NCBI RefSeq assembly: GCF_038502225.1
Contig: NC_091323.1
Span: 18,511,872-18,575,871 of the forward strand
Length of the DNA stretch: 64,000 bases
Reading direction: 5' to 3'
From: Cherax quadricarinatus
Taxonomy: Eukaryota; Arthropoda; Malacostraca; Decapoda; Parastacidae
Part shown: piece by piece, positions 57,372 to 64,000 of the stretch
Layout: every line of letters starts with the position of its first letter
Numbering within the stretch: the first letter of the stretch is position 1
Position numbers and translations under genes: made by a program
The notes under the pieces: model-generated
Database searches by the model: none
The model's input: the letters and a program-made list of their open reading frames with translations, nothing else
Told to the model about the DNA's origin: nothing

Positions 57372-57798
57372 GGCTCAGGTTAGAGTATGCAGGAGAGAGG
57401 AAGATTATTTCCAAGTAAAAGTAAGCCTTAGACAAGGAAGTGTGATGTCACCATGGTTGTTCGATATATTTATAGAGATGGTGTTGTAAGAGAAGTGGAT
57501 GCTCGGGTGTTGGCAAGAGGTGTGGGGTTAAAAGATGAAGAATCTAACACAAAGTGGGAGTTGTCACAGTTACTCTTTGCTGATGACACTGTGCTTTTGG
57601 GAGATTCTGAAGAGAAGTTGCAGAGGGTGGACGAGTTTGGTAGGGTATGTAAAAGAAGAAAATTAAAAATAAATATAGGAAAGAGTAAGGTGATGAGGAT
57701 AACAAAAAAATAGGTAATGAAAGATTGGATATCAGATTAGAGGGATATAGTATGGAGGAGGTGAATGTATTCAGATATTTAGGAGTGGACTGTGAAAG
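57372..57798 (+). pseudogene. RTE-type LINE RT, left part
   Basis: It reads VSLRQGSVMSPWLFDIFIE, a one-base frameshift near 57480, then GVVREVDARVLARGVGLK, LSQLLFADDTVLLGDSEEKL (catalytic FADD kept), FGRVCKRRKLKINIGKSKVM and, after a stop near 57711, VNVFRYLGVDCES. It breaks at 57798 and resumes at 58978 beyond an insert. Confidence 0.85.
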
Positions 57799-58961
57799 TT
57801 AGTTTAGTTTAATATGTTTATTATGCACCCCATACCCATCCTGTGGGCGGTAGTCAAAATATTACAGAGGTACATAATTGGTCCAGGGACTGGACTCCAA
57901 AGTTTTGATAGCTGAGCAAGTTACAATGGTAATGAACTAGATCTGGTCATAATCATGACCAAGTTACAAAGGTAATGAGCTCCAGGTAGAGCTGGTCACA
58001 CTCATGAATAATTGCAAAGGTAATGAATCATAAACACATTAATCATGAGAATTTACAAAGGTAATGAGCTCCAGGTAGAGCTGGTCACAATCATGACAAG
58101 TTTCAAAGGTAATGAATGATAAACACGTTATCACATGATTACAATCATAGACAAATTACAGAGTAATGAGCAGTTAACAAACATAGCAGGGAATTCATCC
58201 ATTGCCCCAACAACAGATGTTGCTAGGTGCCTGTCTCTCCTCGGTAGACAGCCATTGCAAACAGCAGCAAGTTGCCCTGGGATCTGCTGCTTGCACGAGC
58301 ACCATCGACCCTCCCCAAGAGGTCCAAGAAGCCAGTGACTCCGTTAACAGCCCGATGGAGAGCTCCCCTAGGGACATGTCAGCGTCCTGGTGGACGCCAA
58401 GTTGATTGAAGATCCCAGGCCCTCGTGTGCACGGATGTTGAAGCTTGAGGAACTGAGTACACACTGCCTATGGCACACCTGGCAGCTGCCTCGCGGTCGA
58501 ACTCCACGATGCTGTCCCTGTAGTGGAAGTTCCTGTGAGCCCGGCACTCCCTGCAGTGCCATCGCTGACATCGTGGGTTAGGGGAGAAGTACCCTCTACA
58601 GATGGGGTGGTGCTGGTAGTTGGGTGGGTGAGGCGGGGGAGACAGGCAGGGGTGAGGCGTTATGAGAGGGTCACTGTTTACTACACACGCCCTCCCCCTC
58701 CCCCCAGCGGAGAGGGGGGGGAGGCGCTGACTGGTCCTGGCTCGACAACACCAAATCCTCTGAAACTGCACAACACTTCAACTATTTACGCTGAAACGAT
58801 GCACTGGGATGTCCGTTCGCTGCTCTTGTATCTTCTCAAAGCATTCACACTGAGTTCTGTTAAGTAGGGACCTGGTCAGCCTCTTTGACCAGGAGCTATC
58901 CTTGAAAATCCCGCAGCTAGCCCGCTACACAACCTGCCGTGTCGGCCATGTTGAGCCCTGA
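57799..58961 (-). mobile_element. 1163-bp retroposon inserted in the RTE LINE
   Basis: It is flanked by a perfect 16-bp direct repeat GAGTGGACTGTGAAAG (57783-57798 and 58962-58977). On the minus strand it starts TCAGGGCTCAACATGGCCGA and ends in TTAAACTAAACTAA, a (TAAAC)n-type tail. The 3' half carries repeated words (GTAATGAGCTCCAGGTAG twice, 57976 and 58059 area). A minus frame at 58771-58379 holds CQRWHCRECRAHRNFHYRDS but no known retroelement domain. It has no RT, so it depends on another LINE or is a partial copy of one. Confidence 0.8.
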
Positions 58962-58977
58962 GAGTGGACTGTGAAAG

Positions 58978-59270
58978 ATGAGGTGAATCATAGAAGTGAC
59001 AAGGGGAAAAAGGTGAGTGGTGCACTGAGGAGTCTGTGGAGACAAAGAACTTTGTCCATGGAAGTGAAGAGCAGAATGTATGAGAGTGTAGTCATACAGC
59101 ACACTTATATAGGTGCAGAACATGGGTGGTGAATGTTCCAACAAGAAGGCTGGAGGCAGTGGAGATGTCGTATCTGAGGGCAATGTGTGGTGTGAATATA
59201 ATGCAGAGAATTCGTAGTTTGGAAATTAGGAAGTGTAAGATTAGGAGGAGTTGTTGATACATTTTAAATA
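58978..59270 (+). pseudogene. RTE-type LINE RT, right part
   Basis: It continues the 57372 copy: DEVNHRSDKGKKVSGALRSL, WRQRTLSMEVKSRMYESVV, then GAEHGW, a stop, and degenerate text matching the RTE C-terminal region (RLEAVEMSCLRAMCG-like). Confidence 0.8.
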
Positions 59271-59874
59271 AAGACGAGGCTTAATTAATGAATGCAAACA
59301 CCCTAGGTGAGGTATACGGAGGTTGAAAAAATGAGTTTGATGTAGTGGAAGCAAATTCCATACAATCTAAGAGTAATACTGAAAGAACGCGAGAAGAACG
59401 CCAATTGTTTCACTGGTAAACAAAAGTTTGAAGGAATTTAAGATATTTTGGGGGTGCTTAATTCGAAAATGGCAGTAGGCATTTCAATTGGCTCTAGTTT
59501 GTGATATTGCATACCTACCTTCAATTAGCAGGGAACATAGGGTGTATATGTATATGTAGTGACAATTTGTATATACAGATAACTTTAATAAAGATTAAAA
59601 TTTTATTTTTAAATTTAACATTTAACGAAAGGAGTCGTAGAACTTGGAGAGCAAGACAAGTCTTGGGCTCCCCGTATGATTTGCAGAACCTGTGTAGAAT
59701 GCTTACGACAGTGATGAAATAGGCAAAGGAAAAGTTTAAAATTAGGTTTGTATATGGTGTAGAGAGAGCTGAAAAACCACCGCAACGATTGTTATTTCTG
59801 TATGGCAAATGTGAAAGGTTTCAATCGATACAAGAAAGTTAAGTGGGAATACGCTGATTTGGAGTGAGCAAGGA
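59271..59874. other. No gene recognised
   Basis: AT-rich non-coding DNA. Confidence 0.45.
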
Positions 59875-60366
59875 GACCTGTGCCACACAGTGAAGATGTT
59901 CCCATACCAGTGTTACAACACTGCCTGACCTTCCATTGTCAGATGTTGAAGAAACTCAGGGTTTAGGATGTAACACAGGCGACAGCAGTAGAAGTGAATA
60001 TGAAGTAAGAATTTCAACACTCCAGCAGTTCTCCCAAGAACTCAATGAGCTGATACATGACCTCAGTCTGCCAAAGAAATCATCTGAACTTTTAGCATCC
60101 AGACTAAAAGAAAATAACCGTATACAACAAGAAGTTAAAATAACATCTCATCTGACAAAAGAGGTTGAACTCCTTCCTTACTTCAGCCAAGATGAACTTG
60201 TATACTGCAATAACATCCTTGGATTTCTTCGAACGGGACTTGAATATCGACCAGGAAATTGGCAGCTGTTTACAGACAACTCCATCAGAAGCTTGAAATG
60301 TGTCTTATTGTACAATGGTAACCAATATGCATCTCTTCCAATTGCTCACTCAACAAAACTATGCTA
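59875..60366 (+). pseudogene. Fragment of a multicopy arthropod protein of unknown function
   Basis: The longest open part (59936-60366, 143 codons) reads MSDVEETQGLGCNTGDSSRS, EYEVRISTLQQFSQELNELI, HDLSLPKKSSELLASRLKEN, FLRTGLEYRPGNWQLFTDNS, IRSLKCVLLYNGNQYASLPI and AHSTK. I recognise this from a large family of uncharacterised proteins that occurs in many copies in arthropod and cnidarian genomes and is likely spread by mobile elements. The family protein normally runs on for hundreds of residues after HSTK; here a stop follows at once. An in-frame loss near 60225 relative to the usual spacing is likely. There are no splice signals. Confidence 0.6.
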
Positions 60367-61039
60367 ATGACCAACAAAGAAGAAAATCGTACAATGTTTT
60401 CATATGCAGTATAATATTAGTGGTATCTGAAGTATCTTACTATATTAATTTGTTATTAGATAGAATGAAGAGATAGTATGTATTACATGATCTGACTTTT
60501 GCACGATTTAAAAAGCAATTTCAGTACGATTTGTAAGTTAGCCCCGCCTGATCAATGTATTTTTGACATGTTTTATGTTTGTCAATAGGATGCAAAGTTC
60601 ATAAAAAACTAGAGCAAATCAAACAAAACCAATGACATATTCGGAATCAGTACCACAAACTTTCCCTAAAATCGGTGTAATATCATTGGGCAGAAAATGA
60701 GTGTTGACCAGGTTAAGAGACGGAGCCATAAGTTGAAAATCTACCCACACATGAGCGCAACTCAGTACTCGCAAGAACCCGTCGTCTCAACAAGACTTGT
60801 CGTTTCACACGCGTTATAACGCGACAATTTTTGCATGATCTAAACCGAGACTAAAATAAACTTGTTATGTTAGGCTAACCTAACTTAACCTACATTCACG
60901 TATAATTAACCGACAAAAAGGAAATTATGTGAAGAGACTGCTAACATCTGGCAGCGTGGGAGACATCAAAGATTAAACCATCGGAAGCTCCATGCTCTGT
61001 TTCTATTGAAGCTGGCAACCTAGCCTCGTAACCTAGAAT
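60367..61039. other. No gene recognised
   Basis: Non-coding DNA with a short GGCTAACCTAACTTAACC stretch near 60873. Confidence 0.5.
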
Positions 61040-61756
<717 letters not shown>

Positions 61757-62215
61757 CTAGTCAAAAAACTGGAAAAAGCGCAGTTTGCAACGAGACTGGT
61801 CCCAGATATAAGAGGTATGAACTCAGAGAGTGAAGAAACAAAACATGATGGTATTAGAGGACAAAGGGACCAAGGGAGACATGTTAATAAACACCAAACT
61901 ACTGAGTAATTGATAAGGTGGACACTGACAGGCTGTCCGAGAGGCAGGCAGCAGGTACTAGAGGGCAGAATTGGAAGTTAAAGACACGAGTCACAGATAT
62001 ATCAAGAAGCATTTCTTCGGTCTCAGAGTAGTCAGGATGTGGAATGATCTGGAGAACGAAGTGGTAGAGGCAGGATGTACATACGTCTTTAGGATGTATG
62101 ATAGAGCACATACAGCCAAGAGAAAGTGAACCTAGTATTGACCACTAAAAGACGCAGGCCAGGACCCGAGACTTGACATCTGCAACCACAAATAGGTGAG
62201 TACAAATAAGTACAC
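61757..62215 (+). pseudogene. Older LINE-A C-terminal copy
   Basis: It starts directly after the GTGAGTAC end of the previous unit. Text parallel to KKLEKAQFATRLVPDIRG, IDKVDTDRLSERQAAGT, FFGLRVVRMWNDLENEVVEA and a 3' end ACAAATAGGTGAGTAC is visible through many changes. Confidence 0.75.
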
Positions 62216-62249
62216 AGAAGCGTAAGTGTGTGTACATATGTACACGTGC

Positions 62250-63055
62250 CACTGCCAATGCTGGATTTAGATGAAGAGATGCCCTAGGCTATTTCACTTG
62301 TGAGGCCCCTCCCAACCCCCCACCCTCACAAAATTCAGTGAAACCGAAGATGATGACAGGTGTTTAAAATTACGTAATTCACAATTCCTCTTCTAAACGG
62401 CATAAGATGTTATTGTTAATTAAAAAATATATAATTAAGTGAAAAACTTTTGCAATAACTGAACTTTGGAAACATTCTGTGGAATATGCAGGATTTTTTA
62501 GGAAAATGAAATTGAATGTTTACTGTTATATTCTTTAAAATACATATTAAGAAATTAAGAAACTGCAGCCATCAAATACACTAAGATTAAAAAAAGCTTT
62601 TTAGCTTTCCTCATAGCAAAATTGGCCAAAAGTTCATCAAAATTTGTTTGTCTAAGTTTGTCACCTTCAGTGCACAGGATGCTCAGTGCGGACAACCTCT
62701 CTTGAGACATTGTGGCCTTTAATACATTTTTAATTCTTTTGAGGCTTGAAAAAGACGTCTCTCCCGAGCAGTTAGTGACCATTAAGCTAAGAAATAGCCG
62801 CAAGATTGCTTCCACATTAGGGAAGGCCATCTGATTTTTTCCTTATATATAATCTGATAAAGGTCTGTATGAATCAGTGAGTGCTCTTCTGCAGGCCTAT
62901 GGCTTTGTCTCACATACAAGTGAAAGTGCAAAAGTTCACTAGTAAGTTTCAGGTCAACATATTCCAGGTATGCTGCCATCAATAGCTGAATTTCTTGCTT
63001 AGATGCTGCCAGATTAGCAAGAAAGGAAAACATTTGTGCAACATCACTGGTCGCA
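62250..63055 (-). pseudogene. hAT transposase C-terminus, broken
   Basis: Minus strand: MFSFLANLAASKQEIQLLMA, YLEYVDLKLTSELLHFHLYV, a frameshift near 62820, then MAFPNVEAILRLFLSLMVTN, CSGETSFSSLKRIKNVLKAT, MSQERLSALSILC. SGETSFSSLKRIKN is the hAT C-terminal dimerisation motif (zinc-finger MYM / 52-kDa repressor type). The element end near 62255 (CAATGCTGGATTTAGATGAA) looks like a hAT terminus. LINE-C inserts at about 63056. Confidence 0.75.
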
Positions 63056-64000
63056 ATTCAATTCAATTCAATTCAAAGTTTATTCTCTATAAGGATTACA
63101 ATGCTGAGTTTACAGAATTTGGTTATTGTGTGGTTTACATGTAAAATAATGATTACAGAGTGTACCACTAGAACACCTAGCATGGCTAGGCATTTCGGGC
63201 AGACTTAGTTTAATTCTTAATTTTAAAATATTACAAATTATGAGGTAAGTTGGTATTATGGCTAAGTGACTAAATACTAGATTGTGAGTTTAGCAATGTG
63301 AATGCTTTTGTTTTGGCACAGTACATAGTTTCAGTATTGGAGTATCACAGGATTCATTATTTTAAGATTGAGATTAATATTTCTGTTTATGGTCAAATGG
63401 GTGAGTGAGTGTAAGCGTGAACCACCAGGTGGTATTCGTGTAGTTAGTTGACGGGGTGCATCAGGGAGATAAGATGTTTTCTAATGGTAGTTTTGAAGGT
63501 GATGAATGTGTCTGCAGTTCTAGAGTTCTCAGGTAGGGTATTCCAGATTTTAGGGCCTTTGACATACATTGAATTTTTGTAAAGGTTTAGTCGGACACGG
63601 GGAATGTCGTAGAGATGTTTGTGTCTGGTGTTATGCCTGTGGGTTCAGTCACAACTATCAAGAAAGCATTTTAGGTCATGGTTGATATTGGAGTTTAAGG
63701 TCCTGTAGATGTAGATCGCACAGTAGTAAGTGTGGATGTACTGAACAGGGAGTAAGTTTAGATCTATGAAAAGTGGGGGGGGGGGGGTTGCCAGGGATGG
63801 GATTTAGTGATTATTCTTACTGCAGCTTTTTGTTGGGTTATTATTGGCTTTAGGTGTGTTGCTGCAGTTGATCCCCAAGCACAAATAGCATAGGTGAGGT
63901 ATGGATAAATAAGTGAGTGGTATTGTGTGAGAAGGGCATTTTGCGGCACGTAGTATCGTATCTTGGAGAGGATCCCAACCGTTTTGGATACTTTTTTGGT
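63056..64000 (-). pseudogene. LINE-C copy, 3' part, running out of the window
   Basis: Minus strand: the RT C-terminal module reads LLTQYHSLIYPYLTYAICAW, ITQQKAAVRIITKSHPWQ, then degenerate. Read toward lower coordinates, the 3' untranslated end finishes in a (TTGAA)n repeat (63076-63056). It matches the LINE-C copy at 20106-21967, including ACCACACAGG-like words and the GGGCCTTTGACATACATTGA block. Confidence 0.75.

Overview
The window is repeat-rich eukaryotic DNA, most likely from an arthropod and probably a decapod crustacean (crayfish, lobster or shrimp type). I infer this from CR1/Jockey-like, RTE and Penelope-like retroelement proteins, tRNA-derived SINEs, hAT and MITE remnants, very long (TA)n and (CA)n arrays, and consensus GT-AG exon borders. 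There are no operons or bacterial signals. Family labels A to E below are mine, given so that copies can be cross-referenced.

Layout. 0-1.4 kb: 3' end of a Ty3/gypsy-type LTR element (integrase with one stop, polypurine tract, LTR). 1.4-3.8 kb: broken Penelope-like element (PLE) with a GIY-YIG domain. 3.8-9.7 kb: LINE-A fragments, a SINE, an inverted PLE piece, a tRNA-like inverted repeat, MITEs and (CA)n/(TA)n arrays. 10.0-10.4 kb: promoter-like DNA followed by a possible signal-peptide exon. 12-17.7 kb: LINE-B, LINE-D and RTE tails, with a 38-bp minisatellite. 18-23.5 kb: a LINE-B copy split by a LINE-C insertion. 24-26 kb: a possible exon, a CRE-like repeat array and a TA array. 26.1-30.5 kb: the longest LINE-A, with ORF1, ORF2 and a G-rich upstream repeat. 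31.5-34.7 kb: LINE-B with an uninterrupted 1035-codon ORF. 35-41.4 kb: three plausible exons of one host gene, all phase 0 at their junctions, with TE-filled introns. 42-51.3 kb: inverted PLE remnant, MITE in TA arrays, a chain of LINE-A ends, hAT inside LINE-A, a SINE, an RNase H fragment, and LINE-D inside LINE-A. 51.7-53.0 kb: 23-bp minisatellite of about 59 units. 55.6-59.3 kb: hAT-like MITE, 36-bp repeat, tRNA-Val-like SINE, and an RTE LINE split by a 1.16-kb insert with a 16-bp target duplication. 59.9-64 kb: fragment of a multicopy arthropod protein, LINE-A pieces, hAT and LINE-C.

The genes do not form a pathway. The main signal is how the mobile elements interact. LINE-A ends in a (CA)n tail, and nearly every truncated LINE-A copy here also starts directly at a (CA)n or (TG)n run, often the tail of another LINE-A, so the copies form chains. 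Several retroelement 5' junctions carry short perfect fold-back hairpins or head-to-head inversions. LINE-B is the best candidate for a recently active element. Host coding content is small: the exon set at 35.0-41.4 kb and weaker candidates at 10.4 and 24.1 kb. I did not recognise the function of any host exon. All family assignments come from reading the translations and were not checked by database search.
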